In this document: positions 48,591 to 60,290 of the stretch, one piece after another | Numbering within the stretch: position 1 is the first letter of the stretch | How the letters are laid out: the number at the start of each line of letters is the position of its first letter | Assembly: GCA_000497125.2 (NCBI GenBank) | Contig: CM035324.1 | Location: 268,651-332,650, forward strand | Reading direction: 5' to 3' | Origin: Spironucleus salmonicida | Lineage: Eukaryota > Fornicata > Diplomonadida > Hexamitidae | Length of the DNA: 64,000 nt | Translations under genes and position numbers: made by a program | Notes under the pieces: generated by a model | The model's database searches: none | What the model was told of the DNA's origin: nothing | What the model saw: only the letters and a program-made list of their open reading frames with translations

Positions 48591-49417
48591 TGGTAGCATT
48601 TCCTGCACAGAGGTAGTAATGACGCATGCAGTAGCAAAATCAAATTATTGCCTAGTTCGTGCATCAGCCAGTTGTTAGCATGTTGTGCTAACTCTATAGC
48701 CTGAAGCAGTTCCGCAAAATGCACAGCTTTCGCGAACCGATTTAAAGCTGTATACGGTATATGAATAAATTCTGCAGCTATTGCGCGCACTTGTGGTCCC
48801 AGACATTTTATCAATACTCCTAACTTTGCGAATTAAAGCCCACTGGTAATACCTAGAGTGCCTTCCAGCATCTACGCGGCATGCCGCAGCTGGATGAATC
48901 CTCAAATGCAAAATTCCAAATAGATGGCACAGTATAAATAAGTAAGCTATTAGGTAGCCGCATCATTGTCCGCTATGCCTATGCTAATAATCCTATTATT
49001 GACTACTGCTCCGCTGGCCAGACACCACGACGCAGGTGTGGTCCAGGAGCACCTAATTGCCTTATTTGTCAAACAATTTAAGAAATAAGAGAGAGTCCCT
49101 GTACTGATCCATTATGCATATATTCTGATGAAGATAATGGGAATGCACGGGCTGCATAGACTCTAGGAACTATCTGCTCTCTAGACATTCATGAGCCCTA
49201 AATCGTTAATCTAGACAAATCTATAGTCTTCCTGGGGTATTTACCCAAATGCTAATAATTCTGAGCATACGTCAAAGGTCCTGAGAAAGGTGAAAATTTC
49301 TGCTTTTTGATGAAATGCATAACAGTAGGTTATCCAGAGTTGGTGTGACATGGATATTAACACTATGTGCCGTCGGGGTGGACTTGCATTTACTTCCTCA
49401 AGAAAAGGAAGAAGTGA
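48590..49417 (+). pseudogene. CRMP pseudogene of module B, right copy
   Basis: One plus-strand frame contains FQIDGTVQISKLLGSRIIVR and DYCSAGQTPRRRCGPGAPNC followed by CLICQ, interrupted by in-frame TGA codons near 48703, 48766 and 49265. The 3' end aligns with the CRMP tail (Gly-Gly-Leu-Ala, Tyr-Phe-Leu-Lys-Lys-Arg-Lys-Lys, TGA 49415-49417) after a one-base gap. Mirror of 4833-5685; some Cys present there (CIECAEK) are lost here. Confidence 0.55.
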
Positions 49418-50340
49418 TGGTACCAGTTGTGAAAGAATACATGGACAAAAGTTCTAAGTGGACTTAAATGTTATTTTAGCGATGTATTACTCGTCACGAT
49501 ATTTCACTGGTAGCAGCTATTTACGGAATACTTGAACCCACCTTAATACGTTTTAATTTGCTAGAACTAATACGATAATACTCGATAATCTGAGATAAAA
49601 TCAGCATGATGTCAAAGCAAGGCATCGATAGATCGATTTACCACATGTAATAAAAATAGAACCATATGAGCAATTAGTAATATATTTTAGTTAAAAAGCC
49701 TTAGCAATTCTGCAAAACTTAACTAAACGCATGCTTTCCACGAGGTTATGTAACAGCAATGATCGTCATGCTTTAAGCTATAAATTTAGAATCTGGCATA
49801 TTTTATGAAATTTAATTCACTATCTTTAGAGTGATTCTATGTCATATAGTATTATTAAATATTTCAGCTTCAGTTTTGCATACATTAGTTATTTTGAGAA
49901 TCGGACTGCATAATATGCAGATGTAACAGTATAACATGTTATTGTACCATAACTTTAAAATCACATTAAAAGTTTAATTTCGTATTCCTGCGCATGGTAA
50001 GATACTAATAGTTCAAATTCATCCAAACTATAGCTTCTACAACTACTATACAATAAAATTATCTCTAAATAACCAAATTCAATCCACAACCACACCATTC
50101 CAAACGTTCTAATCTGATAAATAGCAGTTTATTGCATCTACACCAATATGCTCAACTCCCATTCTCGCGCAACATCTCCCATTCCCTAACGATTAAAACT
50201 GCACAAACCAAACACCCCTAATCACCATGACCCCAATGCCCTCACTACCGCATCCAACCCATTCCTTAAATTATCACCTTAACATCTCTTATACGACGCT
50301 AACTGCCATCTCAGAATTATCACTAAAATGCTCATTTCAA
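49418..50340. other. AT-rich intergenic of module B, right
   Basis: No feature supported. Confidence 0.4.
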
Positions 50341-50690
50341 CCTCAAATTGCACAAAACGAGATTTGGTGAAAATGGTTATTTTCTGCCCCACGAGCGCGG
50401 AAATGCTTTTCCACAGTCAAATTTGCAACTTCCCGTGCGAAGCATCTGCGTGCAAGGTATGAACAGGGAATAGATCAAATGGTAAGAAATGTTTTTGCGC
50501 CCTCAGAAAGCACACAGCGATGTGTAGCGCCTATTCCGAGCGTGCACGCCCCGTTGAATAGTTGAGCAGTAGCTAGTCGCAAAGAGGCAGAATTGCTGGT
50601 GTAGAAAGTACGCTTGCAACGTTCCACTGGTGTTGTATTGCAAAATTGGGCATGCGGCAGGGCGGAAACTACGGCTAATTCGTAATAATT
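50340..50690 (-). pseudogene. Degraded Cys-containing gene fragment, right copy
   Basis: Partner of 3580-3908, more diverged than most of the arm. Reads FNGACTLGIGATHRC and then TFLTI followed by TGA where the left copy has Trp. Confidence 0.4.
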
Positions 50691-52074
50691 TGACTGTAGC
50701 TATCTTGCTTAACGTATCGTCTAGAGGGTGAAAATGGTATTTTTTGCTGTTTTTAAACGCTACTGTGCAAAGCTTAAGTTTGAAAAGCCGTTGGCAAAGT
50801 CCCTAACTGGCCCTTATCAGTAGAAGGCGAGGAATGTTAGTACTCAGAATATGAGTTTAATTTGATGCTAAAATTCAAAATTTCATAGTTTGTAGTCAGA
50901 ATAATACAGAGAGTAGTAAATCCGTATTGTATGAACCACATAATTAGAATTAGTATCTTTAAAAAATTTTAAAGATAAATATTTTGATCCAATTTATTGG
51001 CCGCGTTGTCTACCAATTTAGTGGTCGCCCTTGGTGAGTAACCGTTTTGAATTTTTAAATAGGAAAAATATTTTTTCTTGACCTCTCTCTGGGTTACTAT
51101 CTACTATATCAGATTTGATAATTCACATTGCGAGTAATAAAACAATAGTCCATTTTCAAAATTCAAATATTCTGTGTGCATCTTCTTGATGATGTCTTAC
51201 TACTTGCTTACTATTTGTTTTCTTCAAACATATTTTAATGCTAGTCTATGTTTAACCTAATACTAACATTAATTCTTTTACTTTTGGTAAGTGCATGTAT
51301 TGAATCTAATATTTTATAGTAAATCGCTTGATAGATTATTGAAGACTCTGGTATGAGATTTATCCTTGAACTCATTTAAGTGTGAATTTTACTATTTAAT
51401 TGTATTGTATCTTAGTTAAAACTTTTATAATTGGTTTAATCTAATTAATTTATTAGAATAAATTATTTAGTATTTGTTTTATTAGAGTTATTTATATATA
51501 AGGGATATCTAACTATATTCGTTTTTGTATTACTTAATATTCATATTCAGATCATTGCATTATTGTTTAGATTTCGTATTTTAAAAGCTTTGTTTTTATA
51601 GCATCAAGACTATCTTCTAGTATTGGTAATAGATCTTATTTGAACTATTATATTTTTTGAATTTATAATTTTATCTTGTTTGAATATTACTTCTCTGTCA
51701 TGGCTGATAAAGGTTTGTTAATAACATCTAAATATAAAAACACCAGTTATGTATTTTAAAAAATACGATATTGAAAATTAAAATATAATTATGAATTTGA
51801 TATATTCGATTTGGGCGACCCAATGGAAATACAATCTCTAAAGAGATCATATTTCCCTTGACCTGCTCACGCTGAGGGTGGTTAGCAAGATTATTTAATA
51901 TGGAAGACACAAACTATTTTAAAAAATGACTTGTTTTAAGTATCGAAGCTTTCTTTTTTGAAAATTATATAAACACTGATATGCTTGTAGAGTAGTAGGT
52001 ATACTAGCAAATGTATGAAATATGATTATGAAATATGTAATTGAATGATATAAATTCTTTCTCAATTTAATAAA
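50690..52074. other. AT-rich non-coding stretch of module B, right
   Basis: Mirror of 2160-3540. No gene supported. Confidence 0.4.
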
Positions 52075-52560
52075 ATGATGTTTCGTATTTCAATATGGAT
52101 TTTCATATTTTTGCTTGGAATACTTATTACTGAACTCGGTTATTTCCGTATTTCGCTACCCCGAGCACCGAACCTAGCTGATAACGCGGTTAGAGCCAGC
52201 CTGAAGTCAAGGTTGGCAGTAAAAGTACTGCAGCGCGGCCCAGACCAACTTCTTGGTGGTTGCCTGGCCCGATGACGCCATTAACGGGGATAACTTATAT
52301 GTGCTTATAAGAGTATACTAGGCTGGCTGGGAAGCGCACTTATTTCTTAACATCGTTGGGCGTGGTAAGAGCCCCCAAAGCCGGATTGCTGCCGTGCAGA
52401 GTGCGCGTTCGGGAGGTGTTATTGCGGTGTACCTGCATATTCAAGTTCCCTGCTCCAAGGCCCTCTCGGTACACCGCGCTGATACCAGTGCGCGTGGAAC
52501 CCTCATGCAGTTCCGGTCCAGGGGTCCATTCGGAGACGTAGCATATCTACATAAACAAGT
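52075..52560 (+). pseudogene. Module A upstream relic, outer right copy
   Basis: ATG-ATG start with a signal-peptide-like segment (MMFRISIWIFIFLLGILITE), then a different frame carrying AWPDDAINGDNLYVLIR, VGRGKSPQSRIAAVQSARSG and PCSKALSVHRADTSARG. The second part is in a single frame over about 100 codons here, unlike the inner copies. A TGA and the frame change after the signal peptide keep it from being intact. Probably a secreted or membrane protein gene once; family unknown. Confidence 0.48.
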
Positions 52561-52734
52561 TAGATAAAAACTGTTCTCACAAATATATACTTTATAGATA
52601 TAAATACATTATTCCATTTTTAGTTTATGCATATAATAACTTATATACTATACTAAGTAATATTCAATAAATTCGAAACTGATAATTTATTCTATACCGC
52701 GGTTATTCTGCTATAATACGTGGATCCATTCAAA

Positions 52735-53589
52735 ATGCCCGACGCCGGAACATGTAGTAGATCGAGTACCGGCTGCAAGGCAGGATATTACTGCCCGACT
52801 GTAGAGGATAATGAAGTGAGCTGCATCGCTTGCTCCGATGATATAAAACTCGGCCAAGGCTGCTACTGTGTGAGCAATACAGTTAATACCCATTGTAGAG
52901 AGTGCACAAATAATACGTGCTCCAAATGCATCCCCGGAAGTTTTCTAGATGGGGATGGGTGCACTATATGCTCAAAAGGGTGCGGCAAGTGTAAGAGCTC
53001 TGATAAGTGCGAGGCTTGCGCTGAGGGGTACACCATGGAAAAGAATATATGCGTTAGAGTTTGCAATTCTTTATAAGACTGTGAACAAGAACGCATGACC
53101 TTCTGCAACTTGTCAGCAAATCGCTGTGAGCCATGCGAATCAAATTGTGTTTTTTGCTCCTCAAAAACAGTGTGCAACTTCTGTAATCCGAACTTACATA
53201 CTACTACAATAGACGGAAAGTGTACAACCAGCTGCACTACCCTCCAAAATGGTGAGTACTGCAAGGATGGTGTTGCCACATCGTGCGCGGAAGGGCTTGA
53301 TTCGGCCTGCAGATGCGGAGCGGTTAGAAGCTGTGCCTCCTGTAATGATAAAAAGACTGCCTGCGAGACATGTTTGCCCAATACAGTGAAGGCGAAAGAC
53401 GGTACGTGCAGTGAATGTGCGGAAGGGTATGAAATTCTAGCTGGAATGTGCTGGGCCAAGTAGGGCGGAGTCTAGCAGAATAAAATAGGTGGTGGTGCGA
53501 TTGCCGGAATTATCATAGGGGTATTGGTGGTTGCTGGTGCAGTAGGTGGCGGCTTGGCATACTACTTCATCAAGAAGGCCAGGAAGTGA
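52735..53589 (+). CDS. CRMP-A, outer right copy
   Basis: 284 codons plus [23 protein letters not shown] start; an upstream in-frame GTG is not used as a start here. CxxC array, membrane helix about 252-277, FIKKARK tail; the Gly-Gln-Gly-Cys Gln codon is CAA here and TAA in the outer left copy. Three TAA/TAG Gln codons split it under the standard code (after CNSL, after CWAK, and in GGVQQNK). Confidence 0.9.
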
Positions 53590-54040
53590 TAGAATTTCGG
53601 ATAATATGGGTAGATGGCCGCCGGTGCTATTTAGCGATCCGGGAGCGGAGGTCTTGCGGATTTGAGTAGCAGATGCGGGGATAAGGGAAAGTGGAAATTT
53701 TAATATTGGCTAGAACTGTGCTCCGGAGAGGCGCAATAATTACTGCTGGCGGGAAGATGCCGCTAGATATCAATATTTCACTGTCTTGTCTGTGGCTTTG
53801 CATACTCTGTGCATGCTAGTATTGGGATAGCTGGCCGTGCAGGGCGAGTGCTGGCCGTCAGTGGACTCATATTGTCGTCATAGGGTTTCATAATTATTAT
53901 AATACGTTAGTGTCTAATATTAATTGGAGCGGAATTTTAATTTTGGTATCTAGTTTATATAATATGCAGGATACTAATCGCATCATGAGCTTAGCTCTGG
54001 ATACCCAACCTAGTCCCAACTTAGCAAAATAGAAAAACAT
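53590..54040. other. CRMP-A 3' flank, outer right copy
   Basis: As 33142-33600. No gene supported. Confidence 0.35.
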
Positions 54041-54770
54041 GAAAACCAATTTGCGCTCTTTAGGAGAATCATGCTACAGTTCCTCAGTTCGAAACAGAAG
54101 ACCACCCGCAAGCTGTAAGGCACTGCAAAACCATGCTAGGTCGGTCATATCTGCCAGTCACCCGCGTAGGATCCGAGAAGTGTGTCCCGTGCACCTACGG
54201 CACGAAGGTGGGCTAGGGATGGTATGCCGACGACAGGGAGACAGTAGACGGCAAGAAATACGGATTCGCTGCCTGGGCTGAGGGCCCTCCTGGGCCTTTC
54301 TAGACAGAATCCCGTACACCGCATGCGCACAACCCTGCACAAATTGCATTCGGGTGGAATGAAGGGAAGCGTGAGATAGTCTATTCGATTGTTCGACGTA
54401 TCGAGAGTGCTGAGCAAATGGTGCAAAGGCATGCTATGCCGCTCCAACGAAGCGCTGCGCCTGTGCGAGTCAAAATGTTATGTTTACGCTTCTGTTGCAT
54501 TTTGCAATTCCCGTGATGACAACGGCTACATTACCACCATACACGGTAACGGAACCGCGAACTGCAACTCTTTTTAGGAGGGAGGACCAACTACTTATCT
54601 GGAAGGTATTTCCCCCGCATGTGAGTGCGATGCCGCAGAAAAGGCACTTCCTGCAGCGACGGTCAGGACGGCGGCAAGGGAGGTTTGCTGAATGTCCTTA
54701 TGGAGATGAGGAGAAATGTGCAGAGGACGATAAAATAATAGAGGGCCTGTGCTGGAAGATTTAGAGGGAT
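54040..54770 (+). pseudogene. Module A downstream relic, outer right copy
   Basis: Same two frames as 33600-34330 with several substitutions, some synonymous in frame 2 (CGC/CGT, ACT/ACC). The frame-2 stop falls earlier here, and a third frame then reads CPYGDEEKCAEDDKIIEGLC, a CRMP-like end. Confirms a multiply frameshifted Cys-rich gene. Confidence 0.42.
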
Positions 54771-54946
54771 ACTTAGGTGAATCTAATAGGTCGTGGGCGA
54801 TTTCTGGCCGTGTGGTTCGCGTGTTGGGAGTAATTGGATTTGTTGGGTAAGGTTAGCGTACTACTATATTAACAGCTATGCAACTAATCCCTCGGTAATT
54901 GTTAGAAATTTCACGATTTACGAACAACTTTGCTAGCAGTATGTGA

Positions 54947-56065
54947 GTGTATTTAGCGTCTAGGCGTAGCACGTAAAATGCAGGTACCTGGACTGTGGTA
55001 TATATTGCACTAGATGAATTAAGTAGCAGTGAAATGTGCTTACTTTAATATTCTAGCAGAAAGCTCTCCTTGTCTTAGGTTAACATAGTAACCATCTCAG
55101 GGAGCTAGTTTTCTAGCTACTGTACCGAATGCATACAGGGTGAAACAAGATTCTAGACTAAGTGGATATGCGCCAGGTGGGCATTACCATACAGTAATAC
55201 GATAGTAATTGTATGCCAGTAGGCTCTTCAGGTGGATAAATTTGATTCGCTCGTGATTCTACCAAGCATTATCAATAAGCTGGTGCCATCAAATAACTTT
55301 AGTAGATTCTCTCGGTAAGAGAATCGTTGTTCAAGCCCAACCAATGTCAGGCACTCGCCCAGGCAAGTAATACGCAATTTTCATTTTTCTGGTTATTATA
55401 TTCATATACCTATATGGATATTTAGTTTGTTATAAAATGTTACATAAGTAACCTGCCTGCCATCATGCACTTCGTATCCTGCTTACCATTGCATGCAACG
55501 CATTACGCTTCCGTGTGCTTCAAGATTAAAATAAGGGTGGCCGATCGTCAAACAAGCGAATAGTGCCTATCCCATCATGTAATATTTGGGTTCTTTGGCT
55601 GCTAATTAGTATGCGTGATGGAGAAGAGAATACGAAATTAGACCTGTGTTCTATTGAACTTTAGAGTTTGCAAGCGCTAACCAGCAGCACATAAAATCAA
55701 AAATTCGTATGAAGGAATACGCGCTTATAGCATGGATATAGAATAATGAAGAAATGTTTTCCTATCCTTATTTGCTGTAAGTTGCGTAATAATTCTGCAG
55801 GGCTTTCTCATAGGGTCCAGACTCTGCCATACTAGCTAAATAAGTAGTTTGGAGCGAACTGTAGGTCTCTCTGGAGGCACCTAACAAGTTAAGTTTTAAT
55901 GCTAGATCTGGACATTATTAAATATTAATCGTTTACATCTGCAGCTGCCTAGCGCACGATTGCTATAAACCTTGTTTAATTTAGGAAATCTAGGAATGTA
56001 ATTTATATATAATAATATTTTTTTGTATTTTTACTTAAATTTTTTTTGCGACTTCAGCAAGGTGA
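54947..56065 (+). pseudogene. Long open frame with two internal TGA codons
   Basis: One phase stays open apart from TGA at 55616-55618 and 55649-55651. ATG-started parts are 55034-55618 (SSYCTECIQGETRF, then VTCLPSCTSYPAYHC) and 55709-56065 (MKEYALIAWIQNNEEMFSYP). A decayed gene is possible, but in this base composition runs of this size are expected by chance. Confidence 0.22.
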
Positions 56066-56156
56066 ATTTAATAGTAAAACTAACCAAGAAAAAAATAAAG
56101 CATAAACCAGTCATAACCATATAATTAACAATATCAGCTCATTGAAGTTATTGAGA

Positions 56157-56387
56157 ATGACGTTCCACGCTGCTGGAATGTACCTACACCGCGAGATGAA
56201 CCTGTAGCACCACAGTTCATGCATAAACTTAAGTCATGACGCTAGGCACACCACGAGGCGTGTGATCCCGTTTTCCATCGCCAAACCGTTCTTCGAGGCC
56301 CACTCTAGGATGAAGGTGGAGCTATACAGGCTGGGCGAGCGGTTAGAGTGGCTGGACGGCCAGCTGGCGCTAGGGTAAGATGTATGA
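56157..56387 (+). CDS. Small GC-rich gene, 76 aa
   Basis: ATG to TGA with TAG and TAA as Gln. Starts MTFHAAGMYLHREMNLQHH and ends EWLDGQLALGQDV; the second half is rich in CTG/GAG/GGC codons in sharp contrast to the AT-rich flanks, as in the gene at 57600. Product unrecognised. Confidence 0.42.
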
Positions 56388-57410
56388 CTTCATGTGATTG
56401 GCGTTTTTGGATATTGCCCTTTTATTCTTGTATATTAATATACTAATACATTAAGGACGTAACTTTTCACGTTAGGAACATCTAAAAATAATTTTATATA
56501 TCAATGCATACTATTATAAATGGATATACCTGAACTGCAAGTAGAGACTCAAATCACAAATTTAGCGAAACAATCAGCGCATTCTTCCAAAGCTGCCATC
56601 AGTCTACGCACAACATACCAAGCTACTCCTACTGCACATAATCCTAAAATATTTTTAGCTTTAACCTTTTTCTTATAAACCCAACCCTTCAATCATTTCA
56701 CTTAACGAAAACCCTTCCACATCCACAATTCCAAAATACTATTATATAATTATTATACATCAATAATCATAATTTTCTGCGAATGCCCAAAACCACAAAA
56801 CTTCCTTACTGATACGTCACGTATTTTAACGACAAATTACCGCTCTTAATACCACAACAACACTATAATTTACTACAAAACGATCCTTTATATCAGAAAC
56901 AGAACACCGCCAAAATTTAATCCTAAATTACCGCAAATGCTCCCAGCGCAATATTAGCAAAAACACACCAAAATTTTGTCACCGCACCACCTTAAAACTA
57001 GCAGCAATTTTACGACCCATTTTGCAAATTCCTAAGAATGCGAATTGGCTTTTCCAGTTAATTTGAAGGTGCGAAAAGCCCAGAATTTGAGCAATTAATG
57101 TCTTTAGCGGCGTTAACTTTTCACGTCGAGCTGCTTGGAAATAGATTTTTAAAGGTATAGTTTGGGTCTAGGAGGAGTTAATTTGGCATCACTTTCAGGT
57201 TTAATATCGTTATAATGTATAATAAATCAGAAACGCACTGACTCATGTGTTGGAGTGGCGAAAGTATCCTGGGGTTCTACTATATTGTGCTTGCCAAGCA
57301 TAATGCGGCGTAATCAGGTAATGGGAGTCAGGCGCACAGCTTCCGTGCCAAATTTTCATTTTGGTAAGCTGGGAAAATTATACATTGCCCTACAACTGCT
57401 CGTATTCTAT
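56388..57410. other. Intergenic with ambiguous frames
   Basis: Plus and minus strands both have open frames. A minus-strand stretch (LKTLIAQILGFSHLQINWKS; later GLCAVGVAWYVVRRLMAALE ending TGA near 56558) looks coding-like but is broken across frames. Nothing firm. Confidence 0.25.
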
Positions 57411-57492
57411 GACACTTTGGCCGAGTGGTTAAGGCGAAAGACTAGAAATCTTTTGCACGTTGTGCGCATGGGTTCAAATCCCATAGGTGTCG
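57411..57492 (+). tRNA. tRNA-Ser (anticodon AGA)
   Basis: 82-nt cloverleaf: acceptor GACACTT/AGGTGTC with G discriminator, D arm GGCCGAGTGGTTAAGGC, anticodon stem AAAGA/TCTTT with loop CTAGAAA, long variable arm typical of tRNA-Ser, T arm GGGTTCAAATCCC. No intron. Confidence 0.95.
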
Positions 57493-57599
57493 AATTTTTC
57501 GGAGCCAGGCAAAAAGATTGTCATATTGGATGTATTATGAAAAAACATGTAATCATACAGTATTACTTATTTACGTTATTACCACACTCCGCGAATACA

Positions 57600-57866
57600 A
57601 TGGCGGAGGTGGAGTACGAGAAGAGGCAGCTGGACTACACCAGGGTCTACTTCAAGAAGTTCTACCGGCCGTTATACTCCACACTAGCAAGGTAGAGCAC
57701 GTCCTTCGAGGCGGTGTCTACGCAGAAGCCGATCTCTGAGATGTACCCCCTGCCGGACCTGCCGGTACGTAAGGTCACAAGGTCTCCACAAAGAAGCATC
57801 GCGCGGTCGGAGCAGATGCTGAAGCTGGGGCTCGTCAGGCCCAGCATGCAGTTCGTGTTGAAGTGA
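57600..57866 (+). CDS. Small basic GC-rich protein, 88 aa
   Basis: ATG to TGA, one TAG as Gln. MAEVEYEKRQLDYTRVYFKK start, Pro-rich middle (MYPLPDLPVRKV) and LGLVRPSMQFVLK end. GC and codon bias are far above the surroundings. A further in-frame ATG at 57537 would add 21 residues of AT-rich leader; I prefer 57600, where the bias begins. Lies 107 bp after tRNA-Ser. Unrecognised; could be a flagellar or cytoskeletal small protein, a guess only. Confidence 0.6.
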
Positions 57867-58081
57867 ACGCAAATAGAATTTCAATTTTGTGGTGTGTTGA
57901 CAAATATTGTATATTAACTTTATAAATATATTGAAATATAAATAAACATATAACTTTTATCTAATTCAATCTTAAAATTATCATTCAATTAAATATATTA
58001 GTAATTCTATTTAAATCTTTCTAATAAAGTACACTTTACTTCTAATAGTATAACTTATATATCTGAGAAACTGCATCAAAA

Positions 58082-58384
58082 ATGTCAGCTTCTATACCAG
58101 CACCTCTAAGCACGACTGAGAAAGCACTAATCTTCGTAATAGCAATGTTATCTATTGTACTTCTCGTTGAGATTGTTTATTTCTGTTATGCACTAACAAA
58201 GATTTGTAAAGACAAGAAGTTGAGAAATGCTATCTCTAAAGGCGAACCCAAAGATCTAGGTAAATTGAAAAAAAATAAAAATGTGAGGAGCTAAAACTAA
58301 TCAGTAATAGTTGAAAAGAAAATCTGGGAGTCGAGTTCCGGTGTCTCAGATAATACAATGCAGCCATTAGTTGCTGTGCTGTGA
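58082..58384 (+). CDS. Single-pass membrane protein, 100 aa
   Basis: ATG (CAAAAATGTC) to TGA; standard-code reading would stop at codon 71, but TAA is Gln here. Hydrophobic helix at about residues 14-38 (ALIFVIAMLSIVLLVEIVYF) followed by Cys and a lysine-rich segment (KICKDKKLRN), then a polar tail. No N-terminal signal peptide besides the helix, so likely a signal-anchor protein. Family unknown. Confidence 0.55.
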
Positions 58385-58529
58385 CTGGAAATAAGTCTTA
58401 TATTATATAGTATATATAATAATTTCTATAATCTTGAATATAGGCTTTCTAGATAAATTATTTTTTAACTTATATGTTTTTCGTGATATATCCTTATATT
58501 AGGAAGCAATAATATTGCTGAAACTTATT

Positions 58530-58715
58530 ATGCATAATTCAGGCGAATTAGCACCGATAATTATCAGATTCATGTATTTACAGCCATATCCATATGTATT
58601 ATTTATAGTTTTTGCTTCATAGCAACTAAATTAATATGTGCAATAGTATTTTAGTAAGTTTCTGTCCAACACACCTAAAGTTGCACGTTTTATTTCAAAA
58701 CAGAGTATTCATTGA
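58530..58715 (+). CDS. Doubtful ORF, 61 codons
   Basis: Reads MHNSGELAPIIIRFMYLQPY to TGA. AT-rich, no family, could be chance. Confidence 0.14.
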
Positions 58716-58967
58716 TTTGCCTTGAATAGTTTACTAAATTTCACTAAACTCTGAATTTTCCTAGGTTAGAATAAAACAAGCAGCTTATTGCAATAATTGC
58801 AAGGCACCAAAGCATACTTTTACAAATATAGATGAAGCTTTATTATTAGAGTGGTATATTATTTATTAACTATTCCGATATAATATAATATATTATATTT
58901 ATTTCACTTAAGTATATAAATATATAAATATTGTAATCTATTTAGAGGCCAAATACCACTTTAGGCC

Positions 58968-59325
58968 ATGAACCACCTCCGAGATAATGAACATTTTGCC
59001 TTCACTATTAAAAGCTTAGAAAGCTATCTTAATCGGTTAGAAGCAAAAATAACTACAGCATGCCCCTTCTATAAAATCAAACAATAGCAGGAATGCATAC
59101 TAGGAAATCAATGATGATAACTGTAAATCCCCAATGAACAGAAAGCATACATTTTCACCTGTAACATTAATACAAGTAAAAGTCAAAATAAAGTTCAGCC
59201 TATTAAAGCAGCATGGCAAAGGCTCTGTGTTAGAATGTGATTATTTGATGTCACACAGTGGACTTGCTATGACTAACCTTACAGTAGAGGATAGTTTTTA
59301 TGGATACGAAGGAACACATGTATGA
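58968..59325 (+). pseudogene. Frameshifted small gene
   Basis: Frame 1 starts MNHLRDNEHFAFTIKSLESY; a one-base shift near 59090 leads to frame 2 (INDDNCKSPMNRKHTF, then SVLECDYLMSHSGLAM) ending TGA 59323-59325. Both halves have coding-like composition. Unrecognised; the shift could be mutation or sequencing error. Confidence 0.3.
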
Positions 59326-59355
59326 GATATGGAATATTAAAAGTTAGGTAAATTA

Positions 59356-59886
59356 ATGTCTACAATTTATCGTGTAGAATCAGCCTCATTTTGTAATTAG
59401 CGTTAGTTGAATAGAGGTTCCAGGTACTCGTGCTGTTTCTATAAATTATACGCAAACCCTCTAATTTAGGCGTAGGTTGCAATCATTGCTCTTTGAGCAC
59501 AGCTTAGTTTACGCTACGAATAGTGCTTAACCGCTAAATCAGCTGCAAACCGCATGAAAATATTTATTGCGAATAGCTAATTATTAAAAATTGTAGTATT
59601 TTATGGCATAAGATCAAAAATATCCAGTGGAGCTATCTCCTAATTCCAACTATAACCTTATACTTTTTAATTGATGTTAACAAGAACTGGTAGGTTGGAG
59701 TTAGCATAATAAGTTAATTTAGGCATTGCTAGCATTAAGTTGTGTAAACTAGGCATAACTATAAGTCTTAACTTGCATTTCGGAGTTTCCGAGTAAAGTT
59801 GCACGAATATTAAGGTTTAGTGTAAGATAATTGATTATTTATGTCAATTAATTAAGAATACATAACGGCTGTATATAATCGACTGA
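59356..59886 (+). pseudogene. Open frame with one internal TGA
   Basis: Starts MSTIYRVESASFCNQRQ, has TGA at codon 47 and continues in phase for 129 more sense codons. Chance is a real alternative. Confidence 0.18.
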
Positions 59887-60290
59887 TACTTCCTTAAACC
59901 CGTTTTATTTAGATATTGGTTTTTAAGATAATGTTAGATAGCAGTAATAATAAATACAAAGTAGTATATATAATTTATTTAAAATTTGATACATATTAAG
60001 TATGTTGTTGATTATTATTATAAACTAAAATATTATATCTATATTATTCCTTTAATGAGCTATATAAATTTTATACTAGAAGTAAGTAAAAACGGTTTCG
60101 GTATAATCCACTATAATATTAATTAATTATAACAATCATAAATGAATACATGTTTCTGTGATAAAATGAATATTTGTGTTTTTATTAAAGTATAGATTTT
60201 TATAACTAATGGATATGGAATTTACTTGAATTCCAAAAATATATAATATCTTAACAAATACCAAGTAACCCAAAAATAACCGAGTTTAAA
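59887..60290. other. CRMP upstream region
   Basis: AT-rich; presumed promoter of the CRMP at 60291. No motif assigned. Confidence 0.35.

Larger units (their letters stand above)
31205..54227 (-). repeat. Right arm of giant inverted repeat
   Basis: Reverse-complement partner of the left arm. Module A continues to about 54770, but its partner lies beyond the window start. Inside the arm, module A occurs twice as a direct repeat (31205-34330 and 52075-54770), and repeats C flank the D-E-D' block as inverted repeats, so the large palindrome contains a smaller one. Confidence 0.93.

Noticed and set aside
1-54227. Palindrome as a simple sequencing hairpin artefact
   Set aside because: Arms differ by many substitutions, indels, a three-unit tandem array and an inverted internal block, which a folded-back read would not produce. 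A haplotype join remains testable.
56520-57866. One 449-codon TGA-free plus frame
   Set aside because: It runs straight through the tRNA-Ser gene and AT-rich spacer; only the last 89 codons (57600-57866) have coding bias.
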